A DNA stretch of 64,000 nucleotides from contig NZ_SJNX01000003.1 of the NCBI RefSeq assembly GCF_004331075.1, positions 1-64,000 on the forward strand, read 5' to 3'. The stretch comes from Acinetobacter brisouioides. GTDB lineage: Bacteria; Pseudomonadota; Gammaproteobacteria; Pseudomonadales; Moraxellaceae. The translations under genes were made by a program, and so were the position numbers. This document shows positions 1-9,300 of the stretch, one piece after another. Position 1 is the first letter of the stretch, and each line of letters begins with the position of its first letter. The notes under the pieces were generated by a model that worked only from the letters and a program-made list of their open reading frames with translations, searched no databases and had not been told where the DNA came from.

Positions 1-232
1 CGTAGTGACGAATTGGAGAATCGTATTCTACGTGAGAAGTATTAATTGTAATACCACGTGCTTTTTCTTCTGGAGCTGAGTCGATTTGCGAGTAATCTTT
101 CGCTTCGCCGCCGTAAGTTTTTGCACAGATCGTTGCGATTGCAGCAGTAAGAGTTGTTTTACCATGGTCAACGTGACCAATTGTGCCCACGTTTACGTGT
201 GGCTTATTACGTTCAAACTTGGCTTTAGCCAT
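1..232 (-). CDS. tuf: Elongation factor Tu, N-terminal part (runs off the window)
   Basis: This is the first 77 codons of EF-Tu, the GTPase that delivers aminoacyl-tRNA to the ribosome in the cytoplasm. The protein starts [20 protein letters not shown] and carries the P-loop region HVDHGKTT near residue 20 and the switch I segment [13 protein letters not shown] near residues 58-70. The ATG lies 6-8 bases after a GAGGAAG ribosome binding site. The gene is cut by the window edge, so its 3' end and C-terminal domains are not seen. It follows four tRNA genes on the same strand, the arrangement known as thrU-tyrU-glyT-thrT-tufB in Escherichia coli, so it is likely cotranscribed with them. Confidence 0.97.
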   Translation of the reverse strand, partial: MAKAKFERNKPHVNVGTIGHVDHGKTTLTAAIATICAKTYGGEAKDYSQIDSAPEEKARGITINTSHVEYDSPIRHY

Positions 233-341
233 GATGATCTTCCTCGTTTACGTCGAAACCAAGCTACAGGGGACTAAGCATTAAAAGCAACTCAGCACAT
301 CGACATATGGTCTTAAAAAAAACAGACACCCAATACTTTAA

Positions 342-363
342 AAGCAGACTAATAAGCCTGCTT
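342..363 (-). terminator. Hairpin between the last tRNA and tuf
   Basis: On the minus strand an AAGCAG stem pairs with CTGCTT, extended by a G-U and a C-G pair around a short loop, and is followed by TTTT. It could be a partial terminator that lowers tuf readthrough, or a processing hairpin that releases tRNA-Thr(GGT). The stem is short, so the call is weak. Confidence 0.35.
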
Positions 364-401
364 CTTTAAAAATTTGTAGATATTTCTACTAAACTGTAAT
401 C

Positions 402-476
<75 letters not shown>

Positions 477-488
477 GATAATCTTCGA

Positions 489-564
489 TGGAGCGGGAGA
501 CGAGGGTCGAACTCGCGACATGCAGCTTGGAAGGCTGCCGCTCTACCAACTGAGCTACTCCCGC
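489..564 (-). tRNA. glyT: tRNA-Gly (anticodon TCC)
   Basis: The minus strand gives acceptor GCGGGAG/CTCCCGC, anticodon stem GCAGC/GCTGC with loop CTTCCAA, and T-loop GTTCGAC. The CCA end is encoded. It is the third tRNA of the tRNA-tuf operon. Confidence 0.96.
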
Positions 565-602
565 GTGTTGGTATGTATACCACTTCATTCGAAGTTTAAA
601 TA

Positions 603-686
603 TGGTGGTGAGAGAAGGATTCGAACCTTCGAAGCTTTCGCGACAGAGTTACAGTCTGTTCCCTTTGACCGCTCGGGAATCTCACC
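603..686 (-). tRNA. tyrU: tRNA-Tyr (anticodon GTA)
   Basis: The minus strand folds with acceptor GGTGAGA/TCTCACC, anticodon stem ACAGA/TCTGT around CTGTAAC, and the long variable arm expected of tRNA-Tyr, for 84 bases in total. The CCA end is encoded. Confidence 0.96.
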
Positions 687-741
687 AGATCACACTTATT
701 TCAGTGCTATTCTTTACTTGACTATACTTAACACTTTTAAG

Positions 742-817
<76 letters not shown>

Positions 818-858
818 GTTTCTTAGTGTTTCGTACGTTTCGTATCGGAACGGTGTGC

Positions 859-886
859 AGTTTAGCAAAACTCAGAAATGATGCAA
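859..886 (-). promoter_or_regulatory. Sigma-70 promoter of the tRNA-tuf operon
   Basis: On the minus strand TTGCAT (-35) and TAAACT (-10) are separated by 16 bases, followed by a GC-rich GCACACCG stretch at the start site. A GC-rich discriminator is typical of stable-RNA promoters under stringent control by ppGpp and DksA. The start would fall about 30-35 bases before tRNA-Thr(TGT). Confidence 0.7.
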
Positions 887-908
887 GCAGTTTTTTAAAA
901 AAAACTGC
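887..908 (-). terminator. trpE terminator-like hairpin
   Basis: GCAGTTTTTT pairs with AAAAAACTGC just after the trpE stop codon. It lies immediately upstream of the tRNA promoter and probably separates the two units. The stem is mostly A-T, and the tail after it on the minus strand is not a clean T-run. Confidence 0.5.
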
Positions 909-915
909 GAAAAAC

Positions 916-2409
916 TCATAAAATCAATCCATTTGATGATAATTCAACCGCTTTGATCACGGCGCGAGCTTTTATTTGGGTTTCATTCCATTCAGATTCA
1001 GGATTTGAGTCTGCAACCAGCCCTGCCCCAGCCTGTACATAGACTTTATTATCACGAATAACACAGGTACGAATGGCAATCGACATGTCCATTTCACCAT
1101 GCCAGCCCAAATATCCGACTGCACCACCAAAAATACCGCGTTTTACTGGCTCAACTTCGTCAATAATTTCCATTGCGCGGATTTTAGGTGCACCAGATAG
1201 CGTTCCCGCAGGGAATGTGGCTTTAAAAACATCGAGTGCATCAACATCATCTCTTACTTCACCTTGTACATTAGATACAATGTGCATCACGTGAGAGTAA
1301 CGTTCGATCACCATGCGATCAGTCACTTGTACTTTGCCAATTTTAGAAACACGCCCCACATCATTACGCCCCAAATCAATCAGCATGAGATGTTCAGCAA
1401 TTTCTTTTTCATCAGAGAGCAAGTCTTTTTCTAGTGCCAGATCTTCTTCTTTAGTTTTTCCACGTGGTCGTGTGCCTGCAAGTGGACGCACAGTGGCAAT
1501 CCCATTTTCCAAACGAGAAAGAATTTCAGGTGATGAACCAACTATATGAAATGGTTTTTGATCGGTTAAGGTATGACCTTGCACCAAAAATAGATAAGGT
1601 GATGGATTAAGATGACGTAATGCGCGATACACCTGTAAAGGTTCGCCATCAAAATCTGACACCATGCGATGCCCTGGCACTACCTGCATCACATCGCCTG
1701 CACGAATGTAGTCTTTGACTTTCTCAATCGTTTGTAAAAATTTCTCTTTACCTGTGAGAGATTCAAAATGTGGTGCTGTATGTGGTTTGGCTTCTAGGCT
1801 AATCGGAGTATTGAGCTGTTTTTCAATCTCATCGAGTTGCTGCTGTGCTTTTTGGTAGGCATCGGCATCTTGTGTATCTGCATGCACAATAATAAATAAG
1901 GTATCTTTCAAGTTATCAAAAACAATGACGGTTTTTGATAACATCATCCAGATATCGGGCAAGCCAACAGGGTCTTGATTTGGAATATGGTTCAGACGCG
2001 GCTCAATATAACGTACAGCATCATAGCCAAAATAACCAACTAGACCGCCTGTAAAACTCGGCAACTCAGGTATTTGTTGTTGTGTTGGAACTTTAAACTG
2101 CGCCTGAAAGTCGCGGATATATTGAAATGGGTCACTGCATGACTGCTGGGTAATTTGCCCATCGGGTTGTTGAACTGTGAGCTGACCTTCATTACAAGAA
2201 AAGATGGTTGACTCACCCAAACCAATAATTGAGTAGCGCGCCCAGTTTTCTCCACCCTCTACCGACTCAAACAAATAGGCTTGCGCATGTTGTTTCAGGC
2301 GGGCAAACACCGATAACGGTGTATCGGTATCTGCTAGGCGGCGACGGTAGACGGGAATGGTATTAAAACCTTGTTGTTGGAGTTGTTGAAATAGTTCAGG
2401 AGTCATCAT
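916..2409 (-). CDS. trpE: Anthranilate synthase component I
   Basis: TrpE converts chorismate plus glutamine-derived ammonia into anthranilate, the first step of tryptophan synthesis, in a complex with TrpG. The 497-residue protein has the N-terminal anthranilate synthase domain, with the tryptophan-binding FES segment near residue 48, and the C-terminal chorismate-binding domain with LIDLGRNDVGRV near 345 and TFPAGTLSGAPK near 405. A second ATG one codon downstream is an equally possible start. No trpG, trpD or trpC is adjacent; trpE follows gph on the same strand with a gap of about 130 bases, a pairing also known in Pseudomonas. I found no convincing Trp-rich leader peptide or attenuator in that gap. 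Confidence 0.96.
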   Translation of the reverse strand: MMTPELFQQLQQQGFNTIPVYRRRLADTDTPLSVFARLKQHAQAYLFESVEGGENWARYSIIGLGESTIFSCNEGQLTVQQPDGQITQQSCSDPFQYIRDFQAQFKVPTQQQIPELPSFTGGLVGYFGYDAVRYIEPRLNHIPNQDPVGLPDIWMMLSKTVIVFDNLKDTLFIIVHADTQDADAYQKAQQQLDEIEKQLNTPISLEAKPHTAPHFESLTGKEKFLQTIEKVKDYIRAGDVMQVVPGHRMVSDFDGEPLQVYRALRHLNPSPYLFLVQGHTLTDQKPFHIVGSSPEILSRLENGIATVRPLAGTRPRGKTKEEDLALEKDLLSDEKEIAEHLMLIDLGRNDVGRVSKIGKVQVTDRMVIERYSHVMHIVSNVQGEVRDDVDALDVFKATFPAGTLSGAPKIRAMEIIDEVEPVKRGIFGGAVGYLGWHGEMDMSIAIRTCVIRDNKVYVQAGAGLVADSNPESEWNETQIKARAVIKAVELSSNGLIL

Positions 2410-2538
2410 TTGTGGAATGCCTTTTATTTTAAAAATAGGGTTGATCAGTCAAAACTCGGTTAAGCGCGGTTATGAGCGACGCCATCGAAAAAATGTGATC
2501 ATATTCATTCCAAAATTCCTGTACTTATTAAACAAACA

Positions 2539-3210
2539 TTAAACCATTAAGGTTTCGAGAGTATCAATCACTTGCTGCGGTTGGCAAGCAGAAATATCCT
2601 CACCATGATTATAGCCATAACTCATCACTACACAGTCAACACCTGCACGGCGTGCAGCCTCAACATCATTGCTTGAGTCACCAATCATGAGTGTCTTTTC
2701 AGGTTGTACCTGAAAGAAATTCATAGCATGTAATATTGGCATTGGGTCTGGTTTACGCTTAGGCAAACTATCTCCACCAACAACTAAACTGAAGAAGTTC
2801 CCGACTTCAAGTTTATTGAGTAGGGTTTTTGCCAGATGCTCAGGTTTATTGGTCACACAAGCCATATTTAACTGCTGCGACTGGCAGTACTGTAAAAAGG
2901 GCAAGACACCTTCAAACAACTGGCTTTCTACACACAGTTCAAGCTCGTAAACTGCTAAATATTTTTCCAATAGCTGCTGATGCTGCTCAGGGTCAATTTT
3001 TCCCTGTAAATGCATCAATACCCGATCACAGAGCTTGGATGTTCCTTGCCCCACCCATTCACGAATTTGTGTTTCAGTCACCAGCGGATAACCGAGCTGT
3101 TGCAAGGTCAGATTCATAGCGCGAAACATATCGGCTGCGGTATCAATTAAGGTGCCATCTAAATCAAATAAAATAACATCTCGCTGCTGTAATCGACTGA
3201 CCGATGACAT
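2539..3210 (-). CDS. gph: Phosphoglycolate phosphatase, HAD family
   Basis: The protein is a cytoplasmic HAD-superfamily phosphatase expected to hydrolyse 2-phosphoglycolate formed during DNA repair. HAD motif I is FDLDGTLIDT at residues 15-24, with the nucleophile Asp16 and Asp18; motif II is CVTNKP near 118; motif III/IV is KRKPDP and MIGDSSNDVEAA near 150-185. The length of 223 residues is normal for Gph. The ATG follows a GGAG ribosome binding site. The gene lies upstream of trpE on the same strand. Another small-phosphoester substrate is possible because HAD specificity is hard to read from sequence. Confidence 0.9.
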   Translation of the reverse strand: MSSVSRLQQRDVILFDLDGTLIDTAADMFRAMNLTLQQLGYPLVTETQIREWVGQGTSKLCDRVLMHLQGKIDPEQHQQLLEKYLAVYELELCVESQLFEGVLPFLQYCQSQQLNMACVTNKPEHLAKTLLNKLEVGNFFSLVVGGDSLPKRKPDPMPILHAMNFFQVQPEKTLMIGDSSNDVEAARRAGVDCVVMSYGYNHGEDISACQPQQVIDTLETLMV

Positions 3211-3260
3211 ATATTTCTCCTGCTAAGTATGAGGTTGAGTTGCAACCCCATCACTTCGTC

Positions 3261-3905
3261 TTATTTAAAGAATACAAATGCCAAAACAGCCAAAATAATG
3301 ATGACAATAATGGTCATCAATCCAACTGATACATTTTTCTGTTGTTCAACTTCTTGCTCAACACGAGATACAGGTTGCTCAACAGGTACTGGTGTAGGTT
3401 CAGCCTTAGCATGAGGGTCTACACCTTCTGGAATAGGAGCAGGTTTTGGTACAGCGACATGCTGCGGCATACCTTCATGGTTGACCGCTGTTTCCGCTGA
3501 GCGCTCTGTTAGGCTTGGCATACCCTGCTCATTCATTTTTTGAGCATGATTATCTGCTGCTGTTTGGCCAGCTGTTTTAGATAATTCAAGGTTTTCATCA
3601 AGCACCAAATCCGCGTTTTCAGCCAGCAATGCAAATTTTAAATTAGCAAACTGAACGATATCACCTTGCGTCAACAGTGTCTCTTGAGCAATGCGCGCAT
3701 CATTCACAAAGGTGCCATTGGATGAGTTTAAATCGGTTAACCACAATTGCTCATCCCGAACGCTGAATGCTGCATGGCGGCGGGAAATCGCCGAAGATTG
3801 CAAAACAAGGTCACAGTCTTGATGACGTCCAACCAGCATATCTTGTTTTACTTCGACTTCCTGACCCTGTAATTCATCAGAAATCGCCTGTAATATCCAA
3901 CTCAT
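3261..3905 (-). CDS. FHA-domain protein with C-terminal membrane anchor
   Basis: The 214-residue protein has an N-terminal forkhead-associated domain, a phosphothreonine-binding fold, with GRHQDCDLVL near 26-35, SAISRRHAAF near 38-47 and LNSSNGTFVND near 59-69. These contain the Arg, Ser-x-x-His and Asn residues that define FHA. A long Pro/Glu/Val-rich linker (about 100-185) leads to one hydrophobic segment at the extreme C-terminus (about 192-213). The expected topology is an FHA domain in the cytoplasm tethered by a tail anchor. No Ser/Thr kinase, phosphatase or type VI secretion gene is nearby, so its partner is unknown. It is on the same strand as gph, about 50 bases upstream. Confidence 0.85.
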   Translation of the reverse strand: MSWILQAISDELQGQEVEVKQDMLVGRHQDCDLVLQSSAISRRHAAFSVRDEQLWLTDLNSSNGTFVNDARIAQETLLTQGDIVQFANLKFALLAENADLVLDENLELSKTAGQTAADNHAQKMNEQGMPSLTERSAETAVNHEGMPQHVAVPKPAPIPEGVDPHAKAEPTPVPVEQPVSRVEQEVEQQKNVSVGLMTIIVIIILAVLAFVFFK

Positions 3906-4343
3906 ATTGATTTCCCGTTTTTTCGTTTCACATAGAATAACATGTTTAGCCGATCATGCTGCCCCTGTCAGCCTAATGATTCAATTCACTTTATCGCTAA
4001 ACACGACTGTTTTGTGCGCATCAATAAAATTGCTTATTCAACAACATCATGCCCAAAAGAGTAAGCTTACCTGTAAAATTATCATACGGTTAATTTTAGG
4101 GACGACAACAAAATAAAGCTCAAATTCATCGTAGGCACTTGGGTCTAAGGTCTAAATGATCAGGTAAACAAGAATGAAATTAAACTTAATCTAGATACGG
4201 CGATCTAAATTACATTCTTACTTTGAATCATATGAGAGATGCTGAAACTTTTAAAAGCTCGCGAAATAAACTACACCCCGAAAGCTAGATACCTAGCTCC
4301 AACTTGCAGGGTGTTTTTCTATCAGTAAAAATCACGTTCGATA
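3906..4343. other. 438-base gap before ridA; holds a C4-like RNA
   Basis: No convincing protein gene is present; the open frame at 3907-4116 lacks a good ribosome binding site and resembles no family I know. The right half holds the C4-like RNA candidate described separately. The rest is AT-rich and presumably carries the promoter of the minus-strand FHA gene. Confidence 0.6.
4225..4319 (+). ncRNA. C4-like antisense small RNA (candidate)
   Basis: The plus strand contains ACACCC at 4273-4278 pairing with GGGTGT at 4309-4314, followed at once by a run of T, which gives a factor-independent terminator. Inside it AGCTAG pairs with CTAGCT (4283-4298) around the loop ATAC, and then comes CCAACTTGCA. 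This nested layout resembles, from memory, the phage P1/P7 C4 antisense RNA family, and multicopy C4-like small RNAs are known in Acinetobacter. The 5' end is uncertain and is placed near 4225 from the usual size. The target is not evident from the sequence. Confidence 0.6.
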
Positions 4344-4775
4344 TTAACGTTTATGCTCAGATTGATGCTTTAAACTCGCACCCGTTAAACAATTTTCATC
4401 TTCCAGAACATGTTCTGCAACCGCTTGAACTTCAATTTCAATTTTATATTCCGAGTCAATCAGTTTCACACCTAAAGCAGCACGAGCAGGTGGACAGCCT
4501 TCTGGCACCCAATCCTCCCAGACTGCATTCATTTGTGCATAATCACCCACAGAAGCTAAATAAATTCGAGCGCAAACAATATCTTTTTTGCTGGCACCAG
4601 CATGTTCAAGCAAGCGATCTATAAATTTCAAAACTTCCTTGGTCTGACCTTCAACATCTAAAATTGTATTTTCAGCCACCTGCCCTGAAATATAGATAAA
4701 ATTTGCTGAACCCACATGGGCAATGGTCATTTCACTAAATCGTGGACCTATTTCATGCCGTGTAATTGTCACCAT
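4344..4775 (-). CDS. RidA family protein (YjgF/YER057c/UK114)
   Basis: RidA proteins deaminate reactive enamine and imine intermediates in the cytoplasm. The 143-residue product shows the family features YISGQVAE near 28-35, a substrate-carboxylate arginine in CPPARAALGVKL near 93-104, and the C-terminal IEIEVQAVA with its glutamate near 112-120. The family is usually about 130 residues; here roughly 15 extra charged residues follow the fold. The ATG has a strong AAGGAG site. It is followed on the same strand by the efflux lipoprotein gene's 3' neighbour region after a gap, and probably forms its own unit. It may be a RidA subgroup other than the canonical one. Confidence 0.88.
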   Translation of the reverse strand: MVTITRHEIGPRFSEMTIAHVGSANFIYISGQVAENTILDVEGQTKEVLKFIDRLLEHAGASKKDIVCARIYLASVGDYAQMNAVWEDWVPEGCPPARAALGVKLIDSEYKIEIEVQAVAEHVLEDENCLTGASLKHQSEHKR

Positions 4776-4830
4776 TTGAATTCTCCTTATTCTTTATTTC
4801 ACAATATCTAATTACATGGCACAGATCTTG

Positions 4831-6330
4831 TCATTTTGTTGTGTCTTGATTTTGCTGAGTTGACCACCATCCCCCACCTAAGGCTTGGAATAATGCAGCC
4901 GTATCCTGTAAGCGATTGCCTTGAGCTTGCGCCAATGCTAATTGCATTTGTAGATCATTTTGTTCAAGTGGCAGTAAAGCTATACGACTAATATCACCTA
5001 AACGGTATTGTTTGCGTGCCAAATTTAAACTTTTTGAACTTGCCTGTGTAGCCTGTAAGGCTGTGTGATAGGCATTTTGATCTGACTGGATTGATTGCAT
5101 CACATCGCCAACATTTTGAAATGCAGTAATAATCGTAGCCTTATATTGCGCTACTGCACCATCATAAGCAGCACGTGCCGATTTTTCTTTATGTTTTAAC
5201 GCACCACCATCAAAAATAGGCTCTGCGACATTCGCCCCGATCATCCAGAAATTCGATGCAGATGAAAATAAATTTGCAAGCCGATCAGCAGATGATCCTA
5301 AATCTGCATTTAAGGTAATATCTGGCAACCGATTCGCAACGGCAACCCCGATATTAGCACTCGCAGAGTGTAACATGGCTTCAGATAACCGAATGTCAGG
5401 ACGGCGTTGCAATAAGCTTGAAGGTAATACTGCTGGCAGTTCATATGGTAGCTTAAAGTGATTTAAATTAAACTCGGCATCCAAACGATCACTTGGGTAT
5501 TCGCCTGCTAAAGCCTTGATTAAATCACGTTGAATTGCCAGTTGTTTTTGCAAAGGCGGTAATGTTGCTTCAACTGCCAATTGCGCCGACTCTTGTGTCA
5601 TCACATCTGCATCTGACACTTGTCCAAGCGCTCTCGCTTTATGCACAATCGACGTTAATTCACGTTGTTTTTGAATTACATTTTGCGTAATTCGAATTTG
5701 ATCTCGAATGATGGCTTCTTGAATCGCAGCATTCACGACATTACTAATCAAAGTAAGATACGTCACTTCTACGTTGTAACGACTCGCCTCTGCTTCAGCT
5801 TTTAGCATTTCGATCTGACGTTTATTTGCCCCCCATACATCTAAACTATAGGACGCATTTAATTGTGCTGTATGCAAGTTATAAACATGGCTATTTGAAG
5901 CCAAGGGGCTAGCCAATGACGTCGCAACGCTTTGTCGAGTTGGGTTAAAAGTTGCAGATACCGAAGGAAAAAATGCCGCCTGCTGGATTCTCACATTTTC
6001 CAAAGCCTGATTTAAATTCGCCTGGGCAATCGCCACAGAAGGATTATTTTTCAGGCACTTTTCGATCAGCAAATTCAGTTCTTGTGAATGAAAGGCTTGC
6101 CACCACGCTGTAGGAATATCTTGTAAAACGTATTTCTGTGCTGTTGAAGAGGCCTGAGATAATGCCAAATTGGGTTGCTCAATGAGTGCCTTAGGCAAAT
6201 GAACATCGGGACGTTGATAATTGGGGCCAACCGTACAACCTGAGAGGATTGCCAGCAAACCTACCCCGCTCCAGAACGTGCCTTTTCTTAAAGCATTTAC
6301 AGGCAAAGCATATGGTCTAAAGTTTTTCAT
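4831..6330 (-). CDS. RND efflux outer-membrane lipoprotein, NodT/OprM family
   Basis: This is the outer-membrane channel of a tripartite efflux system. The start is set at the ATG that overlaps the stop of the pump gene as TAATG, giving 499 residues. The N-terminus MKNFRPY leads to a hydrophobic stretch and the lipobox LSGC, with Cys32 as the lipidated residue, then TVGPNYQRPD, the hallmark of this family. Two outer-membrane efflux repeats follow, with ALAGEYPSDRL near 295 and LLQRRPDIRLSEA near 330 typical of OprM/CusC/NodT proteins. It is the last gene of the efflux operon. A longer reading frame begins 11 codons upstream but would hide the lipoprotein signal. Confidence 0.92.
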   Translation of the reverse strand: MKNFRPYALPVNALRKGTFWSGVGLLAILSGCTVGPNYQRPDVHLPKALIEQPNLALSQASSTAQKYVLQDIPTAWWQAFHSQELNLLIEKCLKNNPSVAIAQANLNQALENVRIQQAAFFPSVSATFNPTRQSVATSLASPLASNSHVYNLHTAQLNASYSLDVWGANKRQIEMLKAEAEASRYNVEVTYLTLISNVVNAAIQEAIIRDQIRITQNVIQKQRELTSIVHKARALGQVSDADVMTQESAQLAVEATLPPLQKQLAIQRDLIKALAGEYPSDRLDAEFNLNHFKLPYELPAVLPSSLLQRRPDIRLSEAMLHSASANIGVAVANRLPDITLNADLGSSADRLANLFSSASNFWMIGANVAEPIFDGGALKHKEKSARAAYDGAVAQYKATIITAFQNVGDVMQSIQSDQNAYHTALQATQASSKSLNLARKQYRLGDISRIALLPLEQNDLQMQLALAQAQGNRLQDTAALFQALGGGWWSTQQNQDTTK

Positions 6331-9300
6331 TAACGATGACTCCGACGTCCAGGCATATTCCATTTTTTATTTTCAGCAAATTTTTCAATCACATAATAAA
6401 AAACTGGAACAATAAATAAGGTCAATAAAGTCGATACAATGAGACCACCCACCACAACTGTAGCCAAATTACGCTGTACATCTGTTCCGACTCCTGTTGC
6501 CAATGCTGCGGGCAACATTCCAATGGAAGCCACCGTAGCCGTCATTAAAACAGGGCGTAAACGTTCACTTGCTGCGGTAATGATACTTTGATCGAGATCA
6601 AGCCCATCTCCACGCACACGCCTGAAATTGGCCACCATAATAATCCCGTTCTGGACAGAGACACCGAACAGCGCAATAAAGCCGACTGCGCTCGCGACAT
6701 TTAAGGTATTTCCCGTCACATTCAACGCAATAAGCCCGCCTAAAGTCGCCAGTGGCACAACACCTAAAATGAGTAATACTTGACGGAAGCGTCCAAATTG
6801 GAAAAATAGCAAAGCGCCCATCATCCCGATCACTAAAATCATAATAAACGCCAGACGTTTTTCGGCACGATCTTGGCTTTGGAACTGCCCCGCCCACTCC
6901 ATATGATATTTATTTGGATCGAGTTTGACTTGAGTATTGATTTTTTGCTGCGCCTCAGCCAAATAAGAGGTTAAATCGCGACCACGGTTATCAATACGAA
7001 CAGTAATTTGTCGTTCGCCCTGCTCATGTGAAATCGTACTTTCGCCCGTTTTGAGTGAAATATCGGCCACTTGAGCCAACGGGATTTTTGCACCACTCGC
7101 GCTGTTTAATTGCAAAGCACCGAGTTCGGCAGGGCTATTCTTCGCATTTTTAGGGAAACTGACTGTAACGTTATATTGGCGGGCATCAACGTACACGGGA
7201 ATAATCGGCGTGCTTCCGACACCTGTTTGGATCAGCGCAGAAATATCCGCAATACTAATACCGTATCTTGCCGCTGCTTCACGATTCACCTTGATCATGA
7301 CTTGTGGAATGGGTGGTTCCTGAAATAATGAAGCTGAAGCTGTTCCACGGATTCCTTTTAAAATATCGACCACTTGATCACCAATACGGCGACCCTCTTT
7401 TAAATCTGGCCCATAAATACGTAAAACCAAAGGACTATGCGCACCACCTACCGCATCATTTACCCCATCAATAATCGGCTGACTAATCCCGATATCATAA
7501 CCAGGCATCTGGCTAAATTCTTGACCTAATTTTTTAATAAACTGAGCTTTGGTTTCGCCATTTGGCCACTCACTATAGGGTTTTAACCCGACTGGCATTT
7601 CGATATGCGATGGTGTCCACGGATCTGTGCCTTCATCACTACGCCCAACCTGACTCACCGCATAAGACACTTCAGGATGCTTGAGTAAAACACGACGTAA
7701 ATTTGTTGCCATTTCACTAGATTTATCTAATGAAATACCTGTTGGAAGTTGTACCTGTAACCACAATGCACCTTCATCTAACTCAGGCAAGAATTCACGC
7801 CCTGTACGCGCGCCAAGCAAGACCACAGCCACTAAAGACAAAATCGTAATGCTATAAACAATCACTGGGCGGAATAATAAAGTGGTTAAAACTTTTCGAT
7901 ATTTTTCAGTGAGCCAGATTAAGGGTTTATTTTCAAAAATCTTTCTGGGCTTTTTCAAAGCAACGTAAGCCAATCCCGGAATCAGTGCGATCGCACACAC
8001 TAAAGCACCGAGTAATGCGTAACTCACTGTAATCGCCATAGGTGTAAATAACTTACCTTCAGCGCGTTCAAAGGCAAATAACGGTAAATAGGCAGTAATA
8101 ATAATCAATGTTGCAAAGAAAATCGGACGACCGACATAGCTTAAAGTTTCTAAGATATCTTGCTCGCCCAAAACCACATCTGGCTCTTCTTCTCGACGTC
8201 TTAAAATCGCCTCCATGACTACAATTGCCCCATCGACAATAATCCCGAAGTCGATTGCCCCAAGCGAAAATAAATTGGCGGGCATGTTTGTAAAATTCAT
8301 GAGAATAAATACAGTCACCAACGCCGCAGGAATAGCAACCGCCGCAATAATGGCACTGCGTGGACTTCCTAAAAATAAGATCAAAACAATTAGAACAAGC
8401 CCCACACCTTCCATCACGGTATGTGTCACTTTATCTACAGTAAGTTTGACCAAGCTATCTCGGTCAATATAAGGCACAATTTTGACGCCTTGCGGAGCAA
8501 GTTGCTTATTCAGTTGATCAACTTTGGCATGTACACCATCTAAAACGGTTGAAGGGTTTTGATATTTTGTCATCAAAACAATCCCTTCAAGCGTATCTGG
8601 GTTATAGTCTTTACCCATGATTCCTTCACGCTCTTGGTGACCAATAATCAGCTTACCTAAATCTTTTAAATAAATAGGCATGCCATTTTTTTGAGTCACA
8701 ACAACTGAAGATAAATCATCAAGGGAATGAACTTGACCAATGCCGCGCACAACGTAGCTTTGTTCACCCCGTGTAATACGACCACCCCCAGCATCTGAAC
8801 TACTGGAATTAATTGCGGTGGTCACATCATTAAGAACCACGCCATATTGCTGCATTTTTGCAGGGTCTAATTCGATACGGAATTCTTTGGTTAAACCACC
8901 AAAGTTATTGACATCTGCAACCCCTGCAACCTGCTTAAATGCAGGCATAACAACCCAGCGCTGGATCTCTGAAAGTTGCATTAAATTTTTATTTTCAGCT
9001 TCAAGGGTATAACGATAAATTTCGCCACCCGAACCACTTAAAGGACCTAAACTGGGTTGAGTACCACCAGGTAACGTCACACTACTTAAACGCTCCATCA
9101 CCCTTTGACGAGCAAAATAATCATCTTTGCTGTCAAACACCAGTGTAATCAGAGAAAGTGCAAAAGTACTACTGGAACGAATCGTTGTGACGCCTGGCGT
9201 GCTATATAAACTGCGTTCTAGTGGCGTTGTAATTTGCTGTTCAACATCTTCAGCAGACAACCCAGGAACTTGTGTAGTGACCTGCACGGTGACATCATCA

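Noticed and set aside
2410..2538. A trp attenuator upstream of trpE
   Set aside because: No Trp-codon-rich leader peptide and no terminator/antiterminator pair is visible.
3907..4116. A 69-codon plus-strand frame right of the FHA gene
   Set aside because: It lacks a ribosome binding site and family resemblance; the region is better explained as promoter and RNA-gene flank.
6598..6897. A 99-codon minus-strand frame inside the RND pump gene
   Set aside because: It is an alternative frame within a well-matched 1031-residue transporter.
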